From: Stramonita haemastoma
Lineage: Eukaryota; Mollusca; Gastropoda; Neogastropoda; Muricidae
DNA: 64,000 nt
Assembly: GCA_030674155.1 (NCBI GenBank)
Contig: CM060335.1
Coordinates: 39,311,269-39,375,268 of the forward strand
Direction: 5' to 3'
This document shows, piece by piece, positions 33,293 through 44,168 of the stretch. Both the position numbers and the translations under genes were made by a program. Position 1 is the stretch's first letter, and the number at the start of each line of letters is the position of its first letter. The notes under the pieces were generated by a model that was not told where the DNA came from, made no database searches, and was given only the letters and a program-made list of their open reading frames with translations.

Positions 33293-33302
33293 GGGTGTGT
33301 GG

Positions 33303-33333
<31 letters not shown>

Positions 33334-33456
33334 GATGGGTGTGTGTGTGTGTGTGTTTTTGTGTGTGTGTGTGTGTGTGTGCGTGTGTGTGTTGTGTGTG
33401 TGTGTGTGTGTGACTCTGTGTGTGTGTGAGAGAAAGAGAGAGAGAGAGAGGGGGGG
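33293..33456. repeat. (GT)n microsatellite with (GA)n end
   Basis: GT tract with GCGCGC and TTTTT interruptions, ending in GAGAGA and G7. Confidence 0.95.
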
Positions 33457-33545
33457 CTAGTCTTTCACAAAAAGTACTTTTTTAGGGGGAGGGGGGTATA
33501 ATGGTAAGTGCTCTGTGTGTGTGTGGGGGGGGGGGGGGGGATGTT

Positions 33546-33640
33546 CCTCAGCTAGAGCACCAAGGTTCAGCCATGGTGAGATTTTGCATGTACAACCATT
33601 TTTGCCCAACATTAAGGTAGCCGTATTCCAACTTCAGGTG
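33546..33640 (+). repeat. Dispersed repeat E
   Basis: CTCAGCTAGAGCACCAAGGT, CATGGTGAGATTTTGCATGT and AAGGTAGCCGTATTCCAACT recur at 53657 and partly at 37852 and 30105. It has no tRNA boxes; the class is unknown. Confidence 0.7.
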
Positions 33641-33840
33641 GGTGTGTGTGTTTATAAGAAAAACAGTTCAAAGTGGACCAAAAATGAAAGCTTGAGTGTG
33701 ACCTTCATTCCTCTCTTTATTTTTGTAAAACATTTACATAAAAGATTTTTTGAATCTCTTTGTCTGAACAGCAAGTTGTTTTTGTTGGGTTTTTTTTTTA
33801 CAGCACACAGATTTATCATACTTTCCAAAGTTGCTTAAAC

Positions 33841-33998
<158 letters not shown>

Positions 33999-34214
33999 AC
34001 AAAATACACACAAAAGCCACACACATGTTTACAACAGCTTATAATTCAACAAGTAATAAACATGCTCACTGGTGACATATTGATTGAACCAATCATGCAG
34101 AGCCCATACATTAGGATGAAGGCTGAACAATAAAATCAACAATGAAAGGAATTCAGCAGCATACTTCGGCATAGTCTAGAGTGGCATCTCTGTAGTTACA
34201 TAAAACTGGGCAGC

Positions 34215-34312
34215 TCCTGGGGAAATCAACCTTCACCTATCCCATAGTCCTGTAGACTATGGGAGCACCACTGAAGATTTCGCAACCAGCTTTTTCCACT
34301 CAGGGGCAAATA
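34215..34312 (-). mobile_element. Non-LTR retrotransposon 3'-end fragment, inverted
   Basis: The minus strand reads EWKKLVAKSSVVLP, as in the other fragments. It lies about 270 bases from an oppositely oriented copy at 34585, so the two could fold together in a transcript. Confidence 0.6.
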
Positions 34313-34449
34313 AAACATAGCAAAGGACAATGTCATGGGGGGGGGGGGGGGGTCTTGCCTTTCCTGTAAAAGTTACACCCCCCATCCCCCTCTTAACCAT
34401 CACATTCCTATCAGAGATTTGTTTGGGGTTTTTTTTAGGGCTAGTCACA

Positions 34450-34665
34450 CGATCATCTGGACTGGCAAAGACAGTCTTACAGTGAACAGTAAGGGGAGAG
34501 AGACGAAGAGGCAGACAGATGAAACGGTGGGAAGACAACATCAGAGAGTGGACAGGCCTTGGGTGGAACGACCTGCTGTGGTGGGAAGTGGGGGAGGCTG
34601 GTTGCAGAATCTTCAGTTGTGCCCCCACGGTCCCCGGGACTGTGGGACAGGTGAAGGGCTAGATT
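34450..34665 (+). mobile_element. Non-LTR retrotransposon C-terminal coding remnant
   Basis: The plus strand reads LAKTVLQ, a TGA, TVRGERRRGRQMKRWEDN and REWTGLGWNDLL, the basic GRQ-x-KRWEDNIxEWTGL tail common downstream of reverse transcriptase in invertebrate LINE ORFs. About 50 bases later comes the same Lys/Ser-rich 3' segment as in the other three fragments, which links them to one element. The in-frame TGA and 5' truncation show that it is dead. Confidence 0.75.
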
Positions 34666-35939
34666 ACACTATGTGCAACCAATCTTGGAGTATGGTCTTA
34701 GGACAAACCTCCAGCCCATCATCATTTATGGCAAGTAAATGAGGGAATGTCTGGCTTCAAATGGGTTTCAAACCCCTGGTCATCTTTCTTTCTCTAGACG
34801 AGCTATTCACACAAAAATGTTATTAAATGAATTTCAGACTAATGATATAACTGAAATAATTAGTAAATAACAGATACAAGAATCAACATGGTCAGTTTAT
34901 TACATCAAATTAATAAAGTAAAACCGTGGGAAAGCTTTCACCGTTCAAAATTGATATGGACAGGAACCTATCCTTTCTAAAAAATATATATTTAAATATA
35001 ATTTTAATGTTGAAAAATATTACACCCACACTTTCTTCGTTTTACTATTCCAGAACTGGGATCAGCCACTGCAACTACACAGAAACAGAAATGAAGTGAT
35101 GGCCTCCAAAGCTAAGCACAAAACAAAGATAACATTTCCTTCCTGATGTCTCCATGTTACCATCCACCTCTCTCAGCTAAAAACAACAAAAACCGCAGGG
35201 TGGAAAAAGTAATATAATCTATTGAAGATTTACATAATCAAGCCCCTTGTCAGTCACTCTAGTCTATCATCTGTATTTTCTAAACTTGTTTGTTTCGATG
35301 TGTGGCCTTATCTGTATGAATATGATGCATGTGGATGGTCAATGAACGTGTGTGTGCCCACACAAATGCAGATTGAACAAGACATAGTATGCTTTTCATT
35401 GAAGGGAAAATTCTGATCTAAAAGGATAGAGCCGTGCCTGTGGGCCCCTTCTGTTGACAGTTAGTGTGTAACGATAATAAGCTTTAATTTTCCCACCGAT
35501 TTGATTTCTTGAAAGCTTAACTTTGGGTGATGCTAGACTACTAAGTAAAATTATAGGCTTGACTAAACAGGTCAGAATGAAGTTAACCCAAAATAGCTGA
35601 ATCTAGATCTATAGACAATAGACCGAAAATCAACTTTCTTTCCCATAGCAATTTGATAAGTGATGTTGCAGACTTTTGTTGTAGCTTGCTGCTGTGATGA
35701 AAACGATGAAGATGAGGATGGTGATTATAAGGAAGGTCGGTGACCCCGCCCATTTTACAGACTCTCAGTATGTCGTAAAACTTAAAATATTTTATACAGT
35801 TCAATTTTAAATCATCCACAAAATAACTTATAATCTTTCACTTTATGATTATATATTCTTTATAGGGAATTACTTTCGTATAGATAAAGTATAATGTTGC
35901 AATTTACAGCACTCAACGTTTTATGGTAACAAGTTCAAA
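34666..35939. other. Region upstream of EMC5
   Basis: AT-rich, with no exon on either strand that I can support. It should hold the EMC5 promoter and perhaps the shared promoter or first exon of the minus-strand orphan gene. The last 120 bases before the EMC5 ATG are especially AT-rich. Confidence 0.4.
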
Positions 35940-36012
35940 ATGGCGACCTGCAAGATGTGCGTGATCTTGGGCTTAGTAGCACTTGCTCATGCGGCGTATT
36001 CCGCTGCCCAAC
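35940..36012 (+). CDS. MMGT1: EMC5 coding exon 1
   Basis: ATG at 35940 within AAAATGGCG. It encodes MATCKMCVILGLVALAHAAY and SAAQ, helix 1, and one base of a split His codon. The donor is AAC|GTAAGT. Confidence 0.93.
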
Positions 36013-38763
36013 GTAAGTTCCTTATGGCCTGTTCATTTTTGCAGAATGTTGAGAAACATATACCCATTTCTCTGTTGTTTGTATGCTAATTTCCTCAAAT
36101 ACGATGATTATATGAAATAGTTTTTGTCACGATTGTGACCCGTTGTCAAACTCCCAAGTCATTTCCAACTGGAGAACATGTTTAGTGGCTGCCCTACCTA
36201 TTTTTTCATTTATACAGCCTCTCAGACTCAATAACCTGTTAAACTAATGTCAGAGATACTACTCTCATTTGGACTCTTACCTTATAACTCAAACAGGTGA
36301 CATTTGGTGCTTGGCCAAAACGAAAGTTCAGGCCACTAGTCTCCCATTGAAAACGAGAGATCATAAAGGCTGTTAAATCTCTCATGATCAAACCAATGTA
36401 ATGTTTGTTTTCTTTGATTTCAGTCAGCAGATCAGTGTGTATAGGCTTTTAAGTTTTATGCTAGTCAACAAGTTTGTAGTATATTGTCTGATGATGTGTA
36501 AACAGTAAAGGTAAAAGTGTTCCCATAACCTGTGTGTTTTGTTGGGGAATGAGGTGCTACTGCTGTCAGAGACCTCAACTTGTCTTACGACCAGCATGAA
36601 ACATCTTGAGGGTGGCGCCCATTTCCTTGCTGCTTACCTTCCTTGTTCCTATATTATATGTTTTGTTTTTTTTTTATTCATAAATTTGTTTTATATTGAG
36701 GATAATAGAATAAGCACTCATGTGCATTTTTACATCCACAGATCCAGTCCCTGTGTGTATAATGCAGTTTTGTAAATTTTGTCATCTGTTTCCACCGGCA
36801 CATAATGGCCTACTCTTTCAAAAGGCTGAACAGGGTTTAACATGTGCGCAAGATGTTCTTCGTGCGTTCACACACACGGGACCATCGTTTAGTCTCGTCT
36901 GAAGGACTTTTGGGAAGAGTGGAGTCTGCACTGATTTTAACTCCAGGGGAAAATGTCCCCATATACAGGATTTTAGCTGGGTCGTCAGATTGTGAGCGCA
37001 ATGTTTTAACTACCAGGCTATCCCGCAGGTACCCATTTACAGCTGGGTGAACTGTGGGACAGTACTGAAGCCAAAGCACATGAACAGTCACCCATGAGGC
37101 ATGACATGTACATTGTATCTGTGCGCAAATAGTATTTCAACTTTTGTCTTAAGTTTTAGCCTCTTTTCATAAATAATGCAGGGGTGCTTTTTGTTTCAGA
37201 TCGGACATATCTGCGTTTAACAGAACAGGAATTCACAATGCTGCCTCATGATGTAAGTTCTTTGATAGAATCACAACTAGTGTATACAGTATAGTATATT
37301 ATGTGCATTTTCAGATTTTGTTTTCAAGAAAAAGTGATTAAAATCCTGTGTCAAAATAACCTGTGTGTGTGTGTATATACATGTGTCATTGTGTGTTTGT
37401 GTTTTGTTTTCAAGAGGTTTGGACTTTTATTTTTTGGTTCCATATTGTGTTTAGGGTGTTTGGTTTGGGGGTCTTTCTTTTGTTGTTTCAGGATTTTTAT
37501 TTGGGGAGGGTATTGAAGTGGAGGGGGAGGGGGTCTATCAAAAGGTGAAGAAGGTAAAAATTGCATAGATTTTATAGAAAATGTCAATAGCACACTCAGT
37601 GCCCCCACATGTTACTGTTTCTCAGTTATTGTTAGGTGATACTTAGTTATTTGACCCAAAGCCTGTGGAATAAAACAGGTAAAGAAAAGTACCTGATAGT
37701 GATACATTGTGCCTGCTCAGTTTTTGCTGTATTTCAAATTGTGGTGGCCTTTTTTATGTGTTTTGTTGTGTGTGTGTTGGTTTTTTTTCATTCCTTGGCT
37801 AGAGCTTTGAGGTTTGCAAATGGTGATATTATATAATATATTATTGTTTTTACCCACCATTAAGGTAGCCACATTCTGATTTCAGGGATGATGTCTAAAC
37901 ACAGCACTTTCAATTTTTCATCTGTCCCTGCTGGCATGAATGGCCTATACTTCCAAAAGGTAAAAGCGGTTTTTAACCTGTGCGCAAGATGTTCTGCGTG
38001 TGTTTGCACACAGGTTCTCAGTTTATAGTCTCATCCAAAGGACTTTTGGGGAAGTGGGATCAGTACTGATGTAAACTCCAGGATAAAATTCCTTTTTTAA
38101 AAAAAAAGGGCACCTCTGTGGTGGATTTCATTTACTGTTGTCTTGGCTTTCTTTCATGAGTCTGTCCTTTCCTTGCATGTGCAGATTTTACTTCAGTGTG
38201 TGCTGGGGCTGCTGATCACCTGCTACGGGGTGGTGAATGTGGCTGGAAACTTCAGGAATTCGAGCAAGCTCAGAACAGGAGACAAAGTGAGTGCCAACAA
38301 AGACCTTATCCTACAAAAAAAAAAGAAAAAAAAGACTTATCCTTGCTTGCTTGCGAGCTACCCTCCTTTTCCCAGACTCATTGAGATGTCTCTGATACAG
38401 TGATATGGGGGTTTTACACTGAAGTGTCAGGCAGAGTTATGGGCAAGTTGAATGTGGCAGACTCCATCTTTCTTCAGTCTGCAGATTGCATCTTTGATGT
38501 ATTTATGCCATCCATGCCACCTGTCATAGCTGGCTTACTCTTCTGCAAAAGATTAGGGGGGGGGGGGGTGTGGGGGTGGTTTTTAGAAAGTGTGCTCTAC
38601 TAGACATACTGTCTGCATTTGCACATGTTCAGGACCTCAGCTTAAGAGTTTTGTCTGAAAGACGTGCAGAAGAAAGGAGTCAAAACTAGTGTTGACTCGA
38701 GTGGAGGAAACATCAATGCAGGCATCACACCCACTGGAACCAACCCCCTTTACCTAGTCTAAT

Positions 38764-38800
<37 letters not shown>

Positions 38801-39567
38801 TTCTTCTTGATAAATTCCTGTGTGGTTTCACCTTCACCTGTCCCGTAGACCCGTGGACCATGGGGGCACAACTGAAGATTTTGCAACCAGCTTCCTCCTC
38901 TCCCTATGTTTTCTGTGTGGTTTTACCAATGATTAAATCTGTTGGTTGTGGACAGTATTCCAACAGGCTCTTTGTCCAGTAATGGAGGTTTGCTCTTTAT
39001 TTACAAATAGACATGACAATATCCCTCCCCTAAAAAAAAAAAATATGTATATTAATGATGGTGAGTGCTGGCTAATTATAATATGCAGCATTCTTGATTG
39101 CCTTGTTGTGGAGCATCATATCATGCATAATTTATGGACAGGCTCACATTAACATCCATGAGAGTGTATTTCCTCTGAAATACATTTTCAAAAGTATTCA
39201 GAGCAAAGTGTGTTTCTAAACCACCGTATCTCTTGTGAAGCTTTTGAGTGCGGTTGCCTGCATGGCAAGGTACTTGAAAATTCAAACAGCCATGCCGACA
39301 AACTTGTCATTCAGTGTGTAGCATTTACGCAGCCAAGCTATGGTCTCTCTCACAGTGATTTGCAAACTGTGAGGAGTGAAAGAGAGGGCAGGCATGTTGT
39401 GGGTGACCACCAGTGTTTTTTTCTTTTTTTCATAAAAAAAGTGATCTTTCAGAGTGGCATTTTCTTTTCTGTTGTGTGTGTGTTGCAGAACTTGGGACAT
39501 GCTGAGTAACCGTGGTGGTTTTAACATCTTCCACCATCGTGGTAAAGCCATGTTCAATGGAATCTGA
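35940..39567 (+). CDS. MMGT1: EMC5 / MMGT1, ER membrane protein complex subunit 5
   Basis: The coding exons are 35940-36012, 37200-37252, 38185-38286 and 39489-39567. The expected product is about 101 residues with two membrane helices: CVILGLVALAHAAYSAAQ (about 7-24) and ILLQCVLGLLITCYGVVNVA (about 43-62). HAAYSAAQH, TYLRLTEQE and the tail FNIFHHRGKAMF match the EMC5/MMGT1 family. EMC is an insertase for tail-anchored and multipass proteins in the ER; this subunit was also described as a magnesium transporter. Exons 3 and 4 do not join in frame as written: GAC AAA plus AAC gives NLGHAE and a stop at 39507, while the conserved tail needs one base fewer. An extra A at 38284-38286 or an unseen small exon would explain this. 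The protein lacks the longer C-terminal tail of the human form. Confidence 0.93.
36506..36645 (-). mobile_element. SINE family A copy 3, 3' part, interrupted
   Basis: GTAAAGGTAAAAGTG, then CCATAACCTGTGTG, AGAGACCTCAACTTGTC and GGGTGGCGCCCATTTCC are the reverse complement of the family A 3' half. It stops at CTTACC, where the family B element begins. Confidence 0.82.
36655..37025 (-). mobile_element. SINE family B copy inserted into family A
   Basis: The full span from the tail and TATTGAGGATAATAGAATAA to GCGCAATGTTTTAAC and CCAGGCTATCCCGC (reverse complement of the head). Family A sequence lies on both sides. Confidence 0.87.
37026..37093 (-). mobile_element. SINE family A copy 3, 5' part, interrupted
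   Basis: AGGTACCCATTTACAGCTGG, GTGAACTGTGGGACAGTACT and CAGTCACCCAT continue family A in reverse complement. It ends within the 5S-like box, so the tRNA head is missing. Confidence 0.82.
37200..37252 (+). CDS. MMGT1: EMC5 coding exon 2
   Basis: The acceptor is TTTTTGTTTCAG and the donor GAT|GTAAGT. After the split His it encodes RTYLRLTEQEFTMLPHD, the loop between the helices. Confidence 0.93.
37852..37887 (+). repeat. Dispersed repeat E fragment
   Basis: ACCCACCATTAAGGTAGCCA and CATTCTGATTTCAGG match the 3' part of the element at 33546 and 53657. Confidence 0.6.
37915..38095 (-). mobile_element. SINE family B, degraded internal copy, inverted
   Basis: GTGCGCAAGATGTTCTGCGT, GTCTCATCCAAAGGACTTTT and TACTGATGTAAACTCCAGG match family B with many changes; head and tail are missing. 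Confidence 0.78.
38185..38286 (+). CDS. MMGT1: EMC5 coding exon 3
   Basis: The acceptor is TGCATGTGCAG and the donor AAA|GTGAGT. It encodes ILLQCVLGLLITCYGVVNVA (helix 2) and GNFRNSSKLRTGDK. Its end is phase 0 as written, but the next exon needs phase 2, so the AAA before the donor is the suspect position. Confidence 0.92.
38490..38710 (-). mobile_element. SINE family B, very old copy, inverted
   Basis: CCACCTGTCATAGCTGGCTT, ACTCTTCTGCAAAAG, TTTTGTCTGAAAGACG and GTCAAAACTAGTGTTGACTC follow the family B order in reverse complement with heavy divergence. Confidence 0.5.
38765..38810. repeat. Poly-C run of 46
   Basis: An uninterrupted C tract. Its length is likely unreliable in the assembly. 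Confidence 0.9.
38826..38908 (-). mobile_element. Non-LTR retrotransposon 3'-end fragment, inverted
   Basis: TTCACCTTCACCTGTCCCGT, CCATGGGGGCACAACTGAAG and ATTTTGCAACCAGCTTCCTC are the reverse complement of the segment shared with 28300 and 34585. Confidence 0.65.
39489..39567 (+). CDS. MMGT1: EMC5 coding exon 4 (terminal)
   Basis: The acceptor is TGTGTGTGTTGCAG. In the conserved frame it reads TWDMLSNRGGFNIFHHRGKA and MFNGI to a TGA at 39565-39567. In the frame dictated by exon 3 as written it would stop at 39507-39509. The conserved frame is clearly the family's. Confidence 0.85.
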
Positions 39568-41875
39568 GAAGTGGGCTGGCCAAGTTTTGTCATCTTTCAG
39601 CTGAAGAACCAGGCCAGGACACGTGACCTTAACAAAGACCGAACTCTTTCTGCATGGCAGCCAACTGAAAGACGTTTTGGATCTGGAAGATGATAGTATT
39701 AATGCATAACAAAAGAGTATTGTAAAGTAGTCGATTCTTGTATGAAGATCTTCAAGTCTGGCTAACCAAGTAGTGTCCACATAATTTGTTAAAATTAGGA
39801 TTGTGTTAAGATTTTAAAGAAAAAATAGAATTTTATTTTTTATGGAATATTGCTGCCAGTTTCTCTCAATGCATGCTACATACTCAGAAAAAGTGTTTTG
39901 ACCTTAGCATTCACAGTGAAAGGGAAAAGAGCGTACCAGTATTACGCTGATGGGCTTTTTTTAATTTTTTTTTTTTTATCGTGACGTTTGGTTTGTGATC
40001 AGTAAATAGGATGATGATTTCAGTTTTAAGGAACTAGTTTTGCAATCTGTGTGATGTTTTATTACTGATGTTACTTGTGAAGGTTTAAAACCATGTTTAT
40101 TATGTAACTGCAGCTTTGTGTTGTCCTTCAGTGTAGTGTGTTGTGTGTGCATCTTTGTTGTATTAGCTGGCGATGTCTCCAAAACCTCCACAATTCCCCC
40201 CACCTCCCCCCTCCCCTGCCCTCAGGCTTTTGCTAGGCTAACAAAATATGTCAGAGATGTTGCTGCTTGTATTTGTAAACTCAGTGTTTTAATGTTGTTG
40301 TGCCATCTTAATGATTTAGTGTAGCTAAGTGTAGTTGTATCCTTTGCATTACTACACTGTCAGGAAAGGGGGGGGGGGGGGGCGGGTCCTGATGGGGTAA
40401 CCTAGGACAATATGTGCACCTTACACAACAGATATCGCTAAGAGCTATGGAGGGAGGCCAGTGTCAGTAGAAAAATCTACCTTGTTTGGTATCTGTGTGA
40501 CTTGCATGACAAAAGGAAAATAGGCTGCCAACTCTCTTGAGAGCAGCTTATTGTGCCTAATCCAATTTAATCTGTTAGGAAAGGAAGGGTGGTCTGGTTA
40601 TTCTGGTTTCAGCTGTCCCAGAGGCAATGCTGTGAGGATTATTTATCCAATACCACATCTGTGTAAACATTGCTTGACCAGTGGCCTGGTTCATTTTGCT
40701 GGTAAACCCTTGGGCACTTTCTGGAAGGTTGAGGTGAAGTTCAGCTAAAGCAAAATGGAAATGCAAGCTAGAATTTTTTCAATATTATCTTTGTCGCAGC
40801 TTATCCAAGATAGGCATGCTGAGCAAGACTGCATTCTCTTTCTTTATTTTGGTGCTGTAGTGGATGCAACATGTCAGGGTGTGTATTGATGTCAAGTTGT
40901 ACGTGTGTGTATCAAGTTGCTTGCATTCCAAGTGATGACATCAAGGAGTACATGGTGAGAATGGTGCAGTGTACATTTTTTCCTAAGCAGAGTTCTTTAC
41001 AAGGAATGTGAGTGTCTTTATATTTGGATTTGCTCTATTCTCTTATGTCCCTGAACACTAATATAGTAATAATAACTATATTGTGTGTACATTCTTCACG
41101 TTCACCATACCGATATCCCTTTGTGCGTTGTGGTTTTTCAGGCCTTGTCTTAAGACTAATGCAGGAGTTTAAAGAAATTTACTTTGGGCAACACAATCCA
41201 TGCAAATGCCATGTAATACTCCTTTTTTTCTGTGGCAATTGTTTTCTGCATGTTGTCAAAGAACTGGAGGTGAAAAGTTAAATAGTTTTTGCATCAAAAG
41301 TACCTTCCTATGAACCAGGATTCATAACCTTGGCTAGTTGACACTTTTAGCTCCTCGAACAAAAGGTGCCCAGATCCCATCTTCAAAGTTCCCAGTGCAT
41401 ATGAGAGCATCCATGTAGCACACCATCAGTAGAAGCTTCAGGTCATTTCAGTTGCCTTAGTTTTACCAATCACTTTTGGAAAAGCACCTTCACAACTTTT
41501 AATTTTTCCTAGTTTATCTCGGATTGTACACTCTCATGCCCCCAGAGAGAACAAGAAACGAGTTGTGGAATAGCTTTCAGCTTCTCTCCAGTCCAAAGTT
41601 GAAGTTTATCTCTCTATCCTTCAGAGTTCATCTTGTCTTTCCAAACTTTACTGTAAGACTGTTCATGAAGCAGTCAGAGAGATAAGTGTGTGTTTTGTGT
41701 GTGTGTGTTTTGTTGTGGTTGTTTTTTTTATACTTTATTCTTTCTGGCACAATGTATCTGCAAGTATGTGTATGTGAGTGAGTGCACATATATAGATATG
41801 CGTGTCTGTGTGTGCATGAGGTGAAAGTGGCATTTGAGGTCCATGCATTCAGACCAAAGTTGTGAGAGAAATAAA
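39568..41875 (+). other. MMGT1: EMC5 3'UTR
   Basis: About 2.3 kb of T-rich sequence from the stop to the first AATAAA, with a G run at 40369-40383. No exon. Confidence 0.5.
41870..41875 (+). terminator. MMGT1: Candidate EMC5 poly(A) signal
   Basis: The first AATAAA found after the EMC5 stop, about 390 bases short of the distal poly(A) signal of the convergent carrier gene. Confidence 0.45.
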
Positions 41876-42122
41876 TGTTTGGAAAAAAAATGAGATCAAG
41901 AACTGTACGCGTGTTTTTCATCCAGTGTTTCCGATCATCTCTCATACTCCAGTTTCATAAAGGGCTCAAGCAAACTCTTTCACTGTCTGCATTCCTGTAT
42001 GGTTGCTAGGATTTGGATGAGTGCACACTTCTGTGTGTGGAGGAGGGGTATGTTGAATGTGTATGTGTGCTTCTTGGTGATACGAGTGCACAAATTTTAG
42101 TGTAGACAATTATTCATGTGCT

Positions 42123-42123
42123 T

Positions 42124-42154
<31 letters not shown>
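42123..42154. repeat. (CA)n microsatellite
   Basis: A short CA tract between the two convergent genes. Confidence 0.93.
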
Positions 42155-42157
<3 letters not shown>

Positions 42158-42265
42158 ATTCTTTCTTCCATTCATTATAAGTATGCATGCAAGTCTGATC
42201 ATACACCCCCCTCAAAACGTATAGAAAAAACAAAAACCATACAGCGCATTTGTTAGCAGAAATTT

Positions 42266-42271
42266 TTTATT
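42266..42271 (-). terminator. SLC25A30: Distal poly(A) signal of the carrier gene
   Basis: TTTATT on the plus strand (AATAAA on the minus) 1.86 kb past the carrier stop. A proximal hexamer lies at 43871-43876. Confidence 0.5.
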
Positions 42272-44129
42272 GAAAAAAGATGCACCATAGTTAAGACTTT
42301 CATCAAAACAAAGCATAATTTGATTAAAACCCAGGCAAATTAAAAAGATGTCTGGTATACAGTAGGAACAGAAAAAAAGCAAAAATATTGCAAAAGAGTT
42401 GTTGGGAAATATTCCAGTAGGGAAAATTTCCCCTTCTGAGAAGTTAACAGCAGTACAGAAACTTCTGCTGCCTATTAGTTACTTTACAGGTGAGGGTAAA
42501 ATGATACAACTACAAGACCAAACGCACAGTTAAGACTAATAGCCAAAATTTAAGATTGTGGATATTGTTTCTTTGATTTTTTTTCCTAATCCACACCACA
42601 CACATCAATAGCTGATGCAAAAATATGGTATAAATCTGTTTGCAAAGACAAGCACCATCCACAAACTAAAAAGGCTTACGAAACAGGTTAAGGTTAAACT
42701 ACCTTTTGCTACATGAAAAAAATCTGCAGATCTAAATTTTGATCCCAATAGTCGCTCCACTGTGGAGGAGAGAAGGGAACTGCCCTCTTTACTTGAACAG
42801 TCACTCCTCTGAACATGAAAGAAGAAATAAAAGTCAATACAGCAAAAAGATGGAAAATGAAAGAAAAAAGTAGACAAAACAAGAAAAAATAAAATCAATG
42901 TTTTTAAGAAGGAAAAAAAAGGGAACCAGCCAACCCTCAGCTGTGTGTTACCCAAGTCAAAATCAAGACAGAAGTCCAGTAATATAGTCATTTAAAAACC
43001 TCAAGTATGGAGGTACGTACAACTCCACAGATCCATAGTGCATCTCCACCACTTTCACACATGTTATGTTGTTCCCTCAGTCACACACACAATCTCACAT
43101 CCTTCACTCTCACATACTCAACTTCATTTACCACCATCAAGCTCGCATTTCCATTTTCTCTTAAATTCATTCATTCTCCTCTATTTTCCAATTACACACA
43201 ATTCTGCTGTTGACACAAACCAAGGGTTGCCTGCCAAAATGAACGACCTGTATATCAAAATTACACAGGTGGCTCCTTTTGGCAATCATCTCTCAAAGGA
43301 ATAGCCCAGCATTCATTCAACCAGCTTGCTAGCCAGGCATTCTCACACTTGTCACACAATGAGATATGTAAGTAGAGTATTTACACATGGGTTGACAACT
43401 ACACTCCCGACACACACACACACACACACACACATTCTCTTCCGTATGAGCAGTGCCTGATGAGTGGGTAGTGGACAGAATACTGACAACAATGAAATAA
43501 ATCTTTATCATGGCATCCAGTGGTTATTCTTCCCCCTGTACCTTTTACTGTGAAACTCTGGTTTTGGTTTTTAACACCTCCACTGTCCAGAGTCAATGCC
43601 CTATTTTTTTATAAATCATACATTTTACCCCAGGAGAAAAACTAAACTGCCCCCACCCACCCTTTATCTCTTTACTTCAGCCCCCCCCCCCCCCCCTCCC
43701 AACACTTCCCCTACTGTAACTAAATGATGAGGTAAAACGGGCAAAGGATTAGCCTCTAGCATATGTTAACCCATCTTTCCCATCCCACAACACTGGTGTT
43801 TCAGTGAAAAGTAAACCATACCACTGGTCTATCACAGACATTGGCTTTTTAAAAAAAAACCTCTCTTGGCTTTATTTACCCTGTGCCTTGCCTCTGATTT
43901 CTTCCCTCCAGCTGTACCCTGCCAACACTGGGTGTACATGTATACACCCGGTTTGACGGGCAGAAGGAACTTGGGGCTGATTCAGTGCACGGTCACAGTA
44001 ACAAGAGATCCACAAACAGCTTCCACAGGCGGGGAAACTTGCAGCCAGGTCCTACAGGGTGTTGTCAGCTGGGGGCCGTTGCGCTGAACTGGAGCACGCA
44101 TCTGTCCACAGGCAGGCAGGCAGGCAGCC
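42272..44129 (-). other. SLC25A30: 3'UTR of the carrier gene
   Basis: A/C-rich on the plus strand, with no exon. It contains a C run at 43681-43697 and a CA run at 43410-43433. Either the proximal (43871) or the distal (42266) poly(A) signal may be used. Confidence 0.5.
43871..43876 (-). terminator. SLC25A30: Proximal poly(A) signal of the carrier gene
   Basis: AATAAA on the minus strand, 254 bases past the stop codon. Confidence 0.4.
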
Positions 44130-44168
44130 TCAGTACGTCTTCTTCAGATGCTCGTAGGTCATGAAGAA
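44130..44168 (-). CDS. SLC25A30: Carrier coding exon 10 (terminal)
   Basis: After ACCAGAACTAG it encodes [12 protein letters not shown] and TGA (44130-44132), the end of the last membrane helix. It replaces FFITYEQLKRL of the vertebrate proteins. Confidence 0.92.
   Translation of the reverse strand, partial: FFMTYEHLKKTY

Larger units (their letters stand above)
36013..37199 (+). other. MMGT1: EMC5 intron 1
   Basis: It carries the nested SINE pair at 36506-37093 (family B inside family A, both inverted). The rest is unique sequence. Confidence 0.85.
37253..38184 (+). other. MMGT1: EMC5 intron 2
   Basis: It contains a repeat E fragment at 37852-37887 and a degraded inverted family B copy at 37915-38095. 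No exon. Confidence 0.8.
38287..39488 (+). other. MMGT1: EMC5 intron 3
   Basis: It contains an eroded family B copy (38490-38710), a 46-base C run and an inverted LINE 3' fragment. A small unseen exon in this intron could restore the frame, but none stands out. Confidence 0.7.

Noticed and set aside
34257..34628. 123-codon minus-strand open frame
   Set aside because: It covers two LINE 3' fragments in opposite orientation; most of it is antisense to retrotransposon sequence.
35045..35080. Minus-strand mini-exon after TAGTTGCAG encoding WLIPVLE and a stop
   Set aside because: Seven codons are too few to support without transcript data; the minus-strand AATAAA at 34896 is suggestive but common in AT-rich DNA.
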